Source of the DNA: Mucilaginibacter ginkgonis
GTDB lineage: Bacteria; Bacteroidota; Bacteroidia; Sphingobacteriales; Sphingobacteriaceae
DNA length: 64,000 bases
Assembly (NCBI RefSeq): GCF_009754905.2
Contig: NZ_CP066775.1
Span: 3,472,001-3,536,000, forward strand
Direction of reading: 5' to 3'
The position numbers and the translations under genes were made by a program. A model generated the notes under the pieces. The model worked only from the letters and a program-made list of their open reading frames with translations, was not told where the DNA came from and did not search any database. Shown piece after piece: positions 52,261-60,305 of the stretch (its first letter is position 1; each line of letters opens with the position of its first letter).

Positions 52261-52887
52261 ATGCACTTCTTTCACTCATTTGTTGCCTGGTGGCAGGGCC
52301 AAAGCATCATAGAACTCGCCGGGGTAATCACCGGTTTGCTGTGTGTTTATTTAGCGGCCATCAACAATATCTGGAACTGGCCACTAGCCATAATCAGCGT
52401 AGTGCTGTACATCTTTATATTTTACGATGCGCGTCTTTACGCCGATATGGGTTTGCAGGTTTATTTTTTAGGCACTAACATTTACGGCTGGTATTACTGG
52501 AGCAGGCGACCGAAAACAGCCGTGAAAGTCCCCGTTGCATGGATTACCAGGAAAGAGATCGTTTGGTCTGTAATTGCCATGTTGGTTGTTACACCGGTAT
52601 TAGGATATACGCTAATTACCCTAGCGCCGGTATTACATTATCAACCCGCAGCATTCCCGTACCTGGATAGCTTTTGCACCGCTTGCAGTATAGTAAGTCA
52701 GATTTTCCTGGCGCGTAAAGTGTTGCAAACCTGGCTAATATGGATCTTTGTAGATGTAATATACGTGGGCGTTTACATTGTAAAAGACCTGCAGCCTACC
52801 GCATTTATGTACGCTGTTTATGTGTTGATCGCTATATTAGGCTTTGTTGATTGGCGGAAGGATTACAAAAAGCAAATCGCTAAATAA
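52261..52887 (+). CDS. pnuC: Nicotinamide riboside transporter
   Basis: A 208-residue membrane protein with seven hydrophobic segments of the PnuC/SWEET-like fold. Family marks are IELAGVITGLLCVYLAAINNIWNWPLAIISV and the NIYGWYYWSRR motif. The LARKVLQTWLIWIFVDVIYVGVY stretch forms the substrate pocket. It brings nicotinamide riboside into the cell. The kinase that traps it is encoded 3 bases downstream. Confidence 0.93.
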   Translation: MHFFHSFVAWWQGQSIIELAGVITGLLCVYLAAINNIWNWPLAIISVVLYIFIFYDARLYADMGLQVYFLGTNIYGWYYWSRRPKTAVKVPVAWITRKEIVWSVIAMLVVTPVLGYTLITLAPVLHYQPAAFPYLDSFCTACSIVSQIFLARKVLQTWLIWIFVDVIYVGVYIVKDLQPTAFMYAVYVLIAILGFVDWRKDYKKQIAK

Positions 52888-52890
52888 AGG

Positions 52891-53427
52891 ATGAGCGACA
52901 AAATCTACAAAATAGCCGTTGTAGGGCCGGAATCGACGGGTAAGTCTACCATGTCTGCCTATCTGGCTAAGCACTTCAATACGGTTTGGGTGCCTGAGTA
53001 CGCCCGCGATTACTGCGCAAAACTGACCGAGCCGCCCACCTGGCAGGACGAGATCAACATGTTTCATGGCCAACTAGCTTTAGAAAAGGAATTGCTGCCG
53101 CAAGCCAATAAGATACTTATCTGCGATACCACCTTCATCACTGTAAAGATCTGGAGCGATTACACATTCGGTCGCTCGCCGCAAGAAGTGATAGATGAAC
53201 TGGCCCGCCACCATTACGATTTTTATCTGTTGCTCAACATCGACCTGCCCTGGGAAGAAGACCCCCTGCGCGATTTCCCGCACATGCGTGAGCACTTCAT
53301 GTCGGTCTGGTATAAGGAATTGAATGACTTAAAAGTTGATTACCGATTGATATCCGGTACCGGGCAACACAGGTACGATAGTGCGGTAGGGGCAATCCAA
53401 CAGTTTTTAAAGTCGGCATCAACTTAA
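52891..53427 (+). CDS. Ribosylnicotinamide kinase (NadR C-terminal-like AAA ATPase)
   Basis: A 178-residue P-loop kinase equivalent to the C-terminal domain of NadR, phosphorylating nicotinamide riboside to NMN. Walker A is GPESTGKSTM (about residues 12-21). VPEYARDYC is the usual family motif, and CDTTFITVKIWSDYTFG and LNIDLPWEEDPLRD follow. No NMN adenylyltransferase domain is present. Together with pnuC it forms a two-gene NAD salvage operon. Confidence 0.92.
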   Translation: MSDKIYKIAVVGPESTGKSTMSAYLAKHFNTVWVPEYARDYCAKLTEPPTWQDEINMFHGQLALEKELLPQANKILICDTTFITVKIWSDYTFGRSPQEVIDELARHHYDFYLLLNIDLPWEEDPLRDFPHMREHFMSVWYKELNDLKVDYRLISGTGQHRYDSAVGAIQQFLKSAST

Positions 53428-53478
53428 CCGAAGTTAGTTGAGGACAACATACCAAAGAACTACTCATAAGTTGTGCCC

Positions 53479-53555
53479 GCGTTAGGGACAGTAGCGTCAT
53501 CCTGCGAAGCAGATACAGCGGATGGCCCGACCCGAGTGCAACGAGGGCAACGCCC
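53479..53555 (+). repeat. Family B repeat, copy 2
   Basis: GCGTTAGGGACAGTAGCG, TCCTGCGAAGCAGATACAGC, GGATGGCCCGACCCGAG, then GAGGGCAACGCC. This is the shortest complete version and serves as the reference for the family. Confidence 0.88.
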
Positions 53556-53730
53556 CAAAATGAAATTGTAATTTTTCAACCCTTTTTATTCTTTAACCTT
53601 CTACTACTCCCTCTGCTTAAGGTAATCACTAGGATCATTTTCATTTCACCCTATGATTACACATTTGAATATGCCTCAACTTTAGGCTTAAACGGCTGTA
53701 CCAATTTTCTTAAATTATTTTTAGCTTTCA

Positions 53731-53756
53731 TGCAACGTCGTAAAAATCGGCGTGTC
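53731..53756 (+). promoter_or_regulatory. Candidate ECF-sigma promoter upstream of the sigma factor gene
   Basis: TGCAACG (53731-53737) and CGTGTC (53751-53756), spaced 13 bases apart, resemble -35 AAC-type and -10 CGTC-type ECF motifs. The start codon is 29 bases further on. Autoregulation by the encoded sigma factor is inference. Confidence 0.4.
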
Positions 53757-53785
53757 TCTTATCTCAGAAAGCTTAAATATCACAG

Positions 53786-54346
53786 TTGGAAGCAGTTTAC
53801 ATAGACAAGCATTACCAGTTGGTTGCCGAGTGCAAGCAGGGAAGTAAAAAGGCATGCTACGAACTTTACCGTTTGTATGCCAAGGCGATGCTTAATGTGG
53901 CCTTCCGGATTGTTGGTAATGTCGCCGAAGCGGAAGACGTGCTGCAGGAATCTTTCCTGGACGCGTTTAACAAGCTGAAAGACTTCAGGCAGGAAACCAC
54001 ATTCGGGCTGTGGATAAAGCAAATTGTGGTTAACCGGTCCATCAACTTATTGCGCAAGCGACGGCTGGAACTGGTAGATATGGATGGCGAGCAGATGGAG
54101 AATATCGCCGATGAAGAAGTTTTTGACGACGAAGATATGCAATACCAGGTGGCGCAGGTAAAAGAGGCCATGAAGCTATTGCCCGAAGGGTACAGGGTGG
54201 TGCTGTCGCTTTATTTATTAGAAGGCTACGACCACGAGGAAATAGGACAAATTTTAAACATAACAGAAAACACCTCGAGGACGCAATTCCTGAGGGCCAA
54301 AAGAAAACTTGGCGACATATTAAAGCAGAAAGGAAAGGTAGCATGA
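53786..54346 (+). CDS. ECF-type RNA polymerase sigma factor
   Basis: A 186-residue sigma-70-family protein with region 2 (about 20-85: YRLYAKAMLNVAFRIVGNVAEAEDVLQESFLDAF) and region 4 (about 125-180: LPEGYRVVLSLYLLEGYDHEEIGQIL and TENTSRTQFLRAKRKL). The acidic linker DGEQMENIADEEVFDDEDMQ lies between them. TTG at 53786 is the start; no ATG precedes region 2. The next gene overlaps by 4 bases and encodes its likely anti-sigma factor. Confidence 0.9.
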   Translation: MEAVYIDKHYQLVAECKQGSKKACYELYRLYAKAMLNVAFRIVGNVAEAEDVLQESFLDAFNKLKDFRQETTFGLWIKQIVVNRSINLLRKRRLELVDMDGEQMENIADEEVFDDEDMQYQVAQVKEAMKLLPEGYRVVLSLYLLEGYDHEEIGQILNITENTSRTQFLRAKRKLGDILKQKGKVA

Positions 54347-54909
54347 GCAAGCGATTAGACAATTTTATTCATGACAACCGCGAAGAGTTTGACGATTTAG
54401 AACCAAGCCCGGGCCTTTGGGAAGGCATAGAAAGCAAGCTTGATTTAGGCGTTGATGGAGCTAAAAAGCGCGAAGCCAAAACGTTTTCGCTTGGGTTTGT
54501 GCTGCGCGTAGCCGCGACGATCATAGTAGTTATGGGTGTTGGCTTTGGTATATACTTAAAAACGCAGAGCAAAACGGCAAACGTAAACCTTGCGGCCATT
54601 AACCCCGAGTACGCCAAACAGCAGGTGCATTACGCATCACTTGTAAAGGAAAAGCGGAACGAATTAAAAGAGGTGGCTAAAATAGACCCCCAACTTTATA
54701 AAGAATTTAACGGCGAGATAGCCAAAATGGACTCGTCATATAAAAAGCTAACCAGCCAGCTGAAAACCTCTCCAAACCAGGAGCGTGTGTTACGTGCAAT
54801 GATCCGGAACTTGCAGATACAGACAGAGGTTTTAAATCAGCAGCTGCAGGTTATACAACAGTTTAGTGACTATAAAAATCAAAACGACAATGGATCTAAA
54901 AATATTTAA
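54343..54909 (+). CDS. Membrane-anchored anti-sigma factor (putative)
   Basis: A 188-residue protein with a cytoplasmic N-terminus (about 1-45: DNFIHDNREEFDDLEPSPGLWEGIESKL), a membrane helix at about 50-70 and a periplasmic helical domain. The arrangement behind an ECF sigma gene, with ATGA overlap, is typical of a Bacteroidota anti-sigma factor. There is no zinc-binding HxxxCxxC motif. The assignment rests mostly on context. Confidence 0.7.
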   Translation: MSKRLDNFIHDNREEFDDLEPSPGLWEGIESKLDLGVDGAKKREAKTFSLGFVLRVAATIIVVMGVGFGIYLKTQSKTANVNLAAINPEYAKQQVHYASLVKEKRNELKEVAKIDPQLYKEFNGEIAKMDSSYKKLTSQLKTSPNQERVLRAMIRNLQIQTEVLNQQLQVIQQFSDYKNQNDNGSKNI

Positions 54910-56281
54910 CAAAGCCATTATCACGCTTATCGGCGTAACGGCAGCAAGCATGGCAGTGGCCCAGAAACGCATTGATACCGTAACAGAAACCATGACGGTT
55001 AAACCGGCGCAGGTGTTCGCTTTTAACAGCACGTTTGACACGCCGATGGCGATAGAAGTATTCTCGCCGCAGGATAGCACTTATCGTAAAGAGTACCAGA
55101 AGTTGCAGCAGCAGATGAACGACTTGCGCGCCAAGATGAGTAAACTGCGTACAGATGAGTTACGCAAAAACTCGGAACGTATGTCTGAAATGAGGATCAA
55201 GTTAAAAGACAAAAGCTTTGAGTCGCTTAAAAATTTTCAGTACCATTTTGATGACAACAATGTTTCGGGACAGTCTAAGGGCTTGGGCATCACCTCAAAC
55301 CGGCAGAATTTTTATTACAACGGCACTAAAGGCGACGATTACATTCGCAAGCGAATAGCCAGCGGCGAGGCTAAAGAGAAGGTTAAAAATTACACCAAAT
55401 CTTATTCAGTAGACCGTGACGATAATATATCTATCGATAACTCATACGGGAGGGTAACCATAAACACCTGGAACAAGAACGAAGTTAAGGTAGATGTGGA
55501 GATCAAAGCCGTAGGCGATGATGATGCCAAGGCACAGAAACTGCTTGACGGCGTAAGTATAGCAGACAGCAAGACATCGTCAACAGTGACTTTCAAAACC
55601 GTTATTGATGATGATAATAACAACAATTGGTCGGGCAATAACCATATCCGTAAAACAGAAGTTAATTATACTGTTTACATGCCTGCCAAAAGCCCCATAG
55701 TGATCAAAAACAGGTTTGGAAGTATCAAAACGCCCGACCTGAGCGGCAAAGTATCGGTGAATTTAAGCTACGGCAATTTAAATGCTGCACAGTTAACCAA
55801 CCCGCAGAACAACGTGACCGTAAGATTTGGGGATGCCAACATAGAGAATCTGAATAGCGGTGCAGTTAGCGTGAGCTACGGAAATATGAACATTGGCACG
55901 GCGGATAACCTGAATGCAAAGTTGAACTCGTCATCCGGCGTGGTTAATAAGTTAAAGTCGGCAGGAGATATATCTGTAAGGTACGGCAATGGGTTTAAGG
56001 TAGGCCAGTTGGTGAATGTAAAGAACCTTAACGTTGATGCCGCTTATACCAAAGTGCTGGTAAATGTTAAAGACGACTACAACTTTGACGTGAACACCAA
56101 AATGGGCAACTTTATTTACGATGGTAATGATGGTGTTAAAGTAACAGAAACCACTCCTGACGTAACGAGGGGATATTCCTCAACCAAAACTTACAAGGGC
56201 ACGGTTGGCAAAGGCAGTACCGGCAAAACCATTACGATTAAAGGGCACTATACCGACGTGAAGTTCGACGACCCCCAATAA
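54890..56281 (+). CDS. Secreted DUF4097-like beta-helix protein
   Basis: A 463-residue protein. The ATG at 54890 gives a signal peptide ending MAVAQ near residue 24; a GTG eight codons upstream is possible. A charged helical segment (about 55-110: REYQKLQQQMNDLRAKM) precedes short repeating strands of the DUF4097/head-domain adhesin type, such as NISIDNSYGRVTINTWNKN, VSVNLSYGNLNAAQL and VSVSYGNMNIG. It overlaps the anti-sigma gene by 20 bases, so it is part of the ECF operon. It is probably a surface or periplasmic protein, possibly the stress signal sensor; that is inference. Confidence 0.75.
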   Translation: MDLKIFNKAIITLIGVTAASMAVAQKRIDTVTETMTVKPAQVFAFNSTFDTPMAIEVFSPQDSTYRKEYQKLQQQMNDLRAKMSKLRTDELRKNSERMSEMRIKLKDKSFESLKNFQYHFDDNNVSGQSKGLGITSNRQNFYYNGTKGDDYIRKRIASGEAKEKVKNYTKSYSVDRDDNISIDNSYGRVTINTWNKNEVKVDVEIKAVGDDDAKAQKLLDGVSIADSKTSSTVTFKTVIDDDNNNNWSGNNHIRKTEVNYTVYMPAKSPIVIKNRFGSIKTPDLSGKVSVNLSYGNLNAAQLTNPQNNVTVRFGDANIENLNSGAVSVSYGNMNIGTADNLNAKLNSSSGVVNKLKSAGDISVRYGNGFKVGQLVNVKNLNVDAAYTKVLVNVKDDYNFDVNTKMGNFIYDGNDGVKVTETTPDVTRGYSSTKTYKGTVGKGSTGKTITIKGHYTDVKFDDPQ

Positions 56282-56310
56282 TTTTTTCTCAGCGTTATAT
56301 AATTAGTTAA

Positions 56311-56341
56311 AACCCCGCGGCGCGCGATGCTCCGCGGGGTT
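56311..56341. terminator. G+C-rich hairpin after the ECF operon
   Basis: AACCCCGCGG pairs perfectly with CCGCGGGGTT across an 11-base loop, 30 bases after the stop codon. Only two T residues end the stem, so termination strength is uncertain. Confidence 0.65.
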
Positions 56342-56383
56342 GGTTCGTCATGGCCTAACCCACGATTCTCTTCATGATAATTA

Positions 56384-56415
56384 CCGCACCCCAAACCCGT
56401 CTTCAAAGGAGAGGG
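56384..56415 (+). repeat. Family A palindromic repeat, degenerate copy 4
   Basis: CCGCACCCCAAACCC, then GTCTTCAAAGGAGAGGG. The left arm has diverged and the right arm GGAGAGGG is intact. Confidence 0.55.
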
Positions 56416-56478
56416 AACAAAACTTAGCATGAGCAACGGGTTTGAGTGAAAAGAACTAACATAACGAGCGGTGGGGGC

Positions 56479-56585
56479 GGCAGAAAAGGCAGGCCCGCGA
56501 TGGGGTGAATGGCGTTTTAGCTTTTTCGGGCCGTAACCGAAAAAGCGTTAAAAAACGACAGAGCGGGCTGAAGCGTTTTTCTGCC
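56479..56585. repeat. Large nested imperfect palindrome
   Basis: Paired segments from outside in: GGCAGAAAA (56479) with TTTTCTGCC (56577); GCCCGC (56493) with GCGGGC (56563); GCTTTTTCGG (56520) with CCGAAAAAGC (56537). The loop is 7 bases. Confidence 0.8.
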
Positions 56586-56596
56586 TTGATTTTTTG

Positions 56597-56625
56597 GCTA
56601 CTTTTTTATCTAAGAAAAAAGTAGC
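56597..56625. repeat. Perfect 11-bp stem hairpin
   Basis: GCTACTTTTTT pairs with AAAAAAGTAGC across the loop ATCTAAG. It directly follows the large palindrome and may be part of the same element or serve as a terminator. Confidence 0.75.
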
Positions 56626-56706
56626 GAGCCTTAGCGGCGAATGAGCGCTGTAAAGAAGTCTAAGGTAATGCTGTGTAGTTTCGCTCTTTGCAATTACACA
56701 CTTCCG

Positions 56707-57897
56707 CTACATCACTCTACACAACAACCCTTTTAAATACTCCCCTTCAGGGAAAGACGACCTTACCGGGTGGTCTTCCGGCTGGCAGAATTGATAGATA
56801 AACTGCACTTCTTTGCCGGCATCGAGCGCTGCCCAGGCCAGCACCTGTTTAAATGTGTCGATGTCCATAGCACCCGAGCACGAGAATGTGGCCAGCAGCC
56901 CGCCTTTGTTAAGCAGCAGCATAGCTATGCGGTTAAGGTCTTTATAAGCACGGGATGCACGGTCGAGCGCGGAACGTGATGGCGCATACTTTGGCGGATC
57001 CAGTACGATCACGTCGAATGTCTCGCTTTCTTCCTTAAACCGGCGCAGTTGCTTGTTAACGTCAGATTGTATGGCAGTAAATCTCAAATCGTCTAAATTA
57101 TTAAGGCTGATGTTTTTCTTCAGCGTTTCAATGGCCAATGCAGAACTGTCTACACTAATCACCTGCGCCGCGCCATTCTTCAAGGCGTTGAGCGAGAAGC
57201 CGCCGGTGTAAGAAAAGCAATCAAGCAGTTTTTTGCCTTTGGCGTGCGTGGCTACAATATGCCGGTTGTCGCGCTGGTCGCAATAGAAGCCCGACTTCTG
57301 GCCTTCGGCGATGTTGATGCCATAAGTGATACCATTTTCTTTTACTTCCACAATTTCGGGCGGATGGTTGCCGGCCAGTACGCCTCCGTCTGAGGCGTCC
57401 ATACCTTCATGCCCGCGCGATGACGCGTCGCTCTTATCAAATATGCCCGCCGGATTTAACAGTTCCTGCAGCGCATTGATGATGGTCGCTTTATTATTCT
57501 CTATGCCCGATGTCAGTATCTGTAGTGAAAGATAATCCGCATACTTATCGACGATCAACCCTGGCAAGTAATCTGCTTCGCTGAAGATCAAGCGGCAAGT
57601 GTTGGTAGTGCCGTCGGCAAGTAGCTCCTGCCTACTCTTAACTGCTATTGCCACCTTATTGCGAAACCATTCGGCATTGATCTGCACATCCTCGTTCCAC
57701 TCCAGCAGTCGCAACGCCACCCGCGACTGATCATTATAAAACCCATACGCCATAAAGCGGTCTTGCGTATCAATAAGCCGAACAACATCGCCATTGGCAG
57801 GTTTGCCTTTAACTTTATCTATTGCCCCCGAAAATACCCAGGGGTGTTTTTGTAATACAGCTTTTTCTTTTCCTTTTTTAAGGATGACATCGATCAT
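56707..57897 (-). CDS. rlmI: Class I SAM-dependent rRNA methyltransferase (RlmI-like)
   Basis: A 396-residue 23S rRNA cytosine-C5 methyltransferase type. The N-terminal PUA domain (about 1-75) includes HPWVFSGAID. EGQKSGFYCDQRDNR, LLDCFSYTGGFSLNAL (SAM motif I) and VIVLDPPKYAPS (motif IV) follow, with catalytic Cys in TFSCSGAMD. The ATG at 57897 is chosen over an upstream in-frame start because MIDVILKKGKEKAV is the usual beginning. A TACCTTTG box lies 4 bases before it. Confidence 0.9.
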   Translation of the reverse strand: MIDVILKKGKEKAVLQKHPWVFSGAIDKVKGKPANGDVVRLIDTQDRFMAYGFYNDQSRVALRLLEWNEDVQINAEWFRNKVAIAVKSRQELLADGTTNTCRLIFSEADYLPGLIVDKYADYLSLQILTSGIENNKATIINALQELLNPAGIFDKSDASSRGHEGMDASDGGVLAGNHPPEIVEVKENGITYGINIAEGQKSGFYCDQRDNRHIVATHAKGKKLLDCFSYTGGFSLNALKNGAAQVISVDSSALAIETLKKNISLNNLDDLRFTAIQSDVNKQLRRFKEESETFDVIVLDPPKYAPSRSALDRASRAYKDLNRIAMLLLNKGGLLATFSCSGAMDIDTFKQVLAWAALDAGKEVQFIYQFCQPEDHPVRSSFPEGEYLKGLLCRVM

Positions 57898-57901
57898 GGG
57901 G

Positions 57902-57909
57902 CAAAGGTA
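57902..57909 (-). promoter_or_regulatory. -7 box (TACCTTTG) immediately before rlmI
   Basis: An exact TAnnTTTG on the minus strand, 4 bases before the ATG. A TTTG lies 24 bases further upstream, slightly beyond the usual spacing. Confidence 0.5.
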
Positions 57910-57992
57910 AGGGGTTAAGTTTTTATAATTCACCAAAGGTGTTAAAGTCCCTTGAGTCTTTTATTCTATTATTAATCAGATCAAGAAATAAC

Positions 57993-58000
57993 TATATTTA
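57993..58000 (+). promoter_or_regulatory. Near-consensus -7 box before the AAA ATPase gene
   Basis: TATATTTA differs from TAnnTTTG only at the last base and ends 4 bases before the ATG. Confidence 0.35.
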
Positions 58001-58004
58001 AGTC

Positions 58005-59456
58005 ATGAAATTAATATCTGTACAAATCCTAAATTACAGAAGTATTAAAGACTTGACAATCACGATTGACGAGTTAACTGATAAGAGTTATACCTACGGC
58101 TTATTAGGAGTCAACGAAGCGGGAAAATCAACTCTACTGAAAGCACTCGCTTATAATAGCGGCCTGAAAAATGAAAAAGGGGAATTGTTGCCTTTAAAGA
58201 AGGACTTTAGAGATAGATCTAAATCAATACAAATAATTTTTAGTTATCGACTTAGTAAAAGCGAAGTCAAAATCGCAAAGGAAAAGCATCTTTCCAGTGT
58301 GACCAGTTTTACAAGTGAGGATAGCTATTTGGAAGATGTGAAACTTATTATAAGACATGATTATAATGATCGTGACACTTTATATAATTATGATATAGAT
58401 TTTTTTAGACTTAATGCGTCATCAGAAGTAAAAGAAAGTATCGAGGCGGCTTTGACAGATTTTGTTTTCGAAAAAGCACATGATACAGTCTTTTGGACTC
58501 CCGATGAGCGATTTCTAATTTCTAAACCAATTAATTTATCACAATTTGCTGCCGACCCAAATGCGGTATCTGTGCCTCTACAAAATTGTTTTGCGCTGGC
58601 AGGCATGAAGTCCCCACTAGAAATACAAGAAAGAATCGCCTTAATCAGTGAATCGACAGAACGAGAGCAGCTTAAAGATAATTTGAGTGATGCAGTATCA
58701 GCGCATATAAATGCCATATGGAAAAAGCATCCAATTAAAATAACTTTCGATATTTCTGACGGACAGATAAATTTTCATGTTCGCGACTTAAATAGTAAAG
58801 CAATAGCAAAAACAGCTGATCAACGAAGTGATGGTTTTGCGCAATTCGTTTCATTTCTACTTACGATTTCAGCTGAAAATAAAACTCAAAATCTTAATAG
58901 CACTATTTTATTGATTGACGAACCAGAAACTCACCTTCACCCTAGAGCACAAATCGATTTATTAGATGAGTTAATAACAATTACGAAAAACATGCGAAAT
59001 AACATAGTTTTTTTTGCCACTCATTCTAACTACATGGCCGATAAAAAGGATATGAGCAGGAATTACAAAGTATCAAAGGTTCATGATGACAAAGACGGTA
59101 AAGAAGTAACTGTTATAGAAAAATTTGATGAAAAAATCACAACTTACGCTGGCGCGACTTATAAAGTGTTTGACATACCAAGTAGTGATTATCATAACGA
59201 ATTATATTCGAGATTGCACGAAGCGTTTCAAGAGAGAAATTTAGAAGATGAAAGTAGGATCAATCTAAAAAACTTCGACACCGAGTTTTTTATAAAACAC
59301 TTAGCGTTGGCTAAAAATAAACCTTGGAAAGGAAAAGCCAATAGCTGTAGTTTACCTACTTTTGTGCGTAATGGTATACACCATCCCACTTCTACAAATG
59401 TGTATACAGATGAAGAACTAAGAACATCAATTGAAATTATGGAGGCTGCTTTGTAG
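58005..59456 (+). CDS. AAA/ABC-type ATPase with C-terminal HEPN-like motif (putative defence protein)
   Basis: A 483-residue protein. Walker A is GVNEAGKST (residues 35-43), an ABC-like signature region is QRSDGFAQF (273-281), Walker B is ILLIDEPETHLHP (301-313), and the H-loop His is in FFATHSNYM (340). This is the OLD/RecF-like AAA family of many phage-defence genes. No TOPRIM domain follows. The tail (about 390-483) is helical and contains VRNGIHHP, where Arg455-Asn456 and His460 match the HEPN RNase pattern R[N/D/H]x(3-5)H. The gene is visibly A+T-richer than its neighbours and stands alone, which suggests acquisition. A defence role by RNA cleavage is inference. Confidence 0.7.
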   Translation: MKLISVQILNYRSIKDLTITIDELTDKSYTYGLLGVNEAGKSTLLKALAYNSGLKNEKGELLPLKKDFRDRSKSIQIIFSYRLSKSEVKIAKEKHLSSVTSFTSEDSYLEDVKLIIRHDYNDRDTLYNYDIDFFRLNASSEVKESIEAALTDFVFEKAHDTVFWTPDERFLISKPINLSQFAADPNAVSVPLQNCFALAGMKSPLEIQERIALISESTEREQLKDNLSDAVSAHINAIWKKHPIKITFDISDGQINFHVRDLNSKAIAKTADQRSDGFAQFVSFLLTISAENKTQNLNSTILLIDEPETHLHPRAQIDLLDELITITKNMRNNIVFFATHSNYMADKKDMSRNYKVSKVHDDKDGKEVTVIEKFDEKITTYAGATYKVFDIPSSDYHNELYSRLHEAFQERNLEDESRINLKNFDTEFFIKHLALAKNKPWKGKANSCSLPTFVRNGIHHPTSTNVYTDEELRTSIEIMEAAL

Positions 59457-59483
59457 GGATTATTCGCTTTTCATTTGACTACC

Positions 59484-59819
59484 ATGCACTTCCTTACCTG
59501 GAGCGAATTTGAAAAAGTAGCGCTCCACGCGGGCACTATCCTGCAAGTGCTCGATTTCCCCGAGGCGCGTAAACCTGCCTACAAATTACAAGTAGACTTT
59601 GGCGAACACGGAGTAAAGTGGAGCAGTGCGCAGATTACTAAACGTTACACAAAAGAAGAACTTGTTGGCAGGCAGATATTAGGGGTCATCAATTTCCCGC
59701 CTAAGCAGATCGGTAAGTTTATCTCGGAGTTTTTGGTGACCGGCCTGGCGGATGAGAACGGAGAGATCGTACTGGCTGCTATTGAGCGGCCTGTGCCAAA
59801 TGGGAGCAGGTTGATATAG
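59484..59819 (+). CDS. CsaA-like tRNA-binding domain protein
   Basis: A 111-residue protein consisting of one EMAP/CsaA-type OB-fold domain, with [33 protein letters not shown] and [24 protein letters not shown]. Such proteins bind tRNA and were proposed to act as chaperones. The length equals that usual for CsaA. The ATG at 59484 is preferred over a TTG three codons upstream. Confidence 0.9.
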   Translation: MHFLTWSEFEKVALHAGTILQVLDFPEARKPAYKLQVDFGEHGVKWSSAQITKRYTKEELVGRQILGVINFPPKQIGKFISEFLVTGLADENGEIVLAAIERPVPNGSRLI

Positions 59820-59822
59820 AAG

Positions 59823-59852
59823 CCTCACCCTAGCCCTCTCCGAAGGAGAGGG
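59823..59852 (+). repeat. Family A palindromic repeat, copy 5
   Basis: CCTCACCC, then a perfect CCCTCTCC-GAA-GGAGAGGG hairpin (59834-59852), starting 3 bases after the csaA-like stop codon. The same position relative to a stop codon is seen at 12924. Confidence 0.88.
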
Positions 59853-59874
59853 GACAAAAATCCTTCAAACAAGC

Positions 59875-59956
59875 CGCGTTGGGGACAGCAGCACTTCGAT
59901 AAGCTCAGATAAACTCCTGCGCAGCAGATACAGCGGATGGCCCGGCTGTCCCTAAA
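59875..59956 (+). repeat. Family B repeat, copy 3, with nested segment
   Basis: GCGTTGGGGACAGCAGC, an extra segment ACTTCGATAAGCTCAGATAA (from 59893), TCCTGCGCAGCAGATACAGC, then GGATGGCCCGGCTGTCCC. The right end differs: GCTGTCC pairs with GGACAGC at the left. Confidence 0.75.
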
Positions 59957-59988
59957 CCCTTAATGTTGTCGTTATGGCGTGCAAAGCC

Positions 59989-60081
59989 GCGTTAGCGATA
60001 GTAGCGAAAAGCCCGCATCCCGCTGCATAGCGGGAGAGGACTTGCAGCGAATAGCGCGACCCGAAGACGGAGGGTAACGCC
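59989..60081 (+). repeat. Family B repeat, copy 4 (B2 subtype)
   Basis: GCGTTAGCGATAGTAGCG, AGCCCGCATCCCGC, a CCCGCTGCATAGCGGG hairpin, GAGGACTTGCAGCG, AGCGCGACCCGAAG, then GGAGGGTAACGCC. It shares its layout with the inverted copy at 62772-62866. Confidence 0.8.
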
Positions 60082-60305
60082 ATAATATTAACCTGTTAAT
60101 GCTGCGCTATCTTTTTTTTTAAATCCTATACAAGATCATATTGCCAAAACAATAAACCTTAAACAATTTTATCTCACACTTTGTAAAAATCAAAAATCTT
60201 CAATTACATCCACCAGCAAACTCATCTTCAACAAAGCACCTCCAATTTATAGTCTCACAGCATATATAATTCTTATTATTTTTACCACCACTATCAACAT
60301 CCACC

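Larger units (their letters stand above)
53428..53785. other. 358-base gap before the ECF sigma operon
   Basis: It contains family B copy 2 (53479-53555), a pyrimidine-rich stretch without visible features, and a candidate ECF-type promoter near 53731-53756. Confidence 0.6.
56282..56706. other. 425-base gap packed with palindromes
   Basis: In order: terminator hairpin (56311-56341), degenerate family A copy (56384-56415), a 107-base nested palindrome (56479-56585) and an 11-bp stem hairpin (56597-56625). I see no gene. Confidence 0.75.
59820..60305. other. 486-base gap with stacked repeats
   Basis: Contains family A copy 5 (59823-59852), family B copy 3 (59875-59956) and family B copy 4 (59989-60081). 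The last 220 bases before tadA are A+T-rich with no feature I can support. Confidence 0.7.

Noticed and set aside
59989..60081. CRISPR-like array among the stacked repeats
   Set aside because: The repeats are unequal, palindromic, in different families and lack regular spacers or cas genes.
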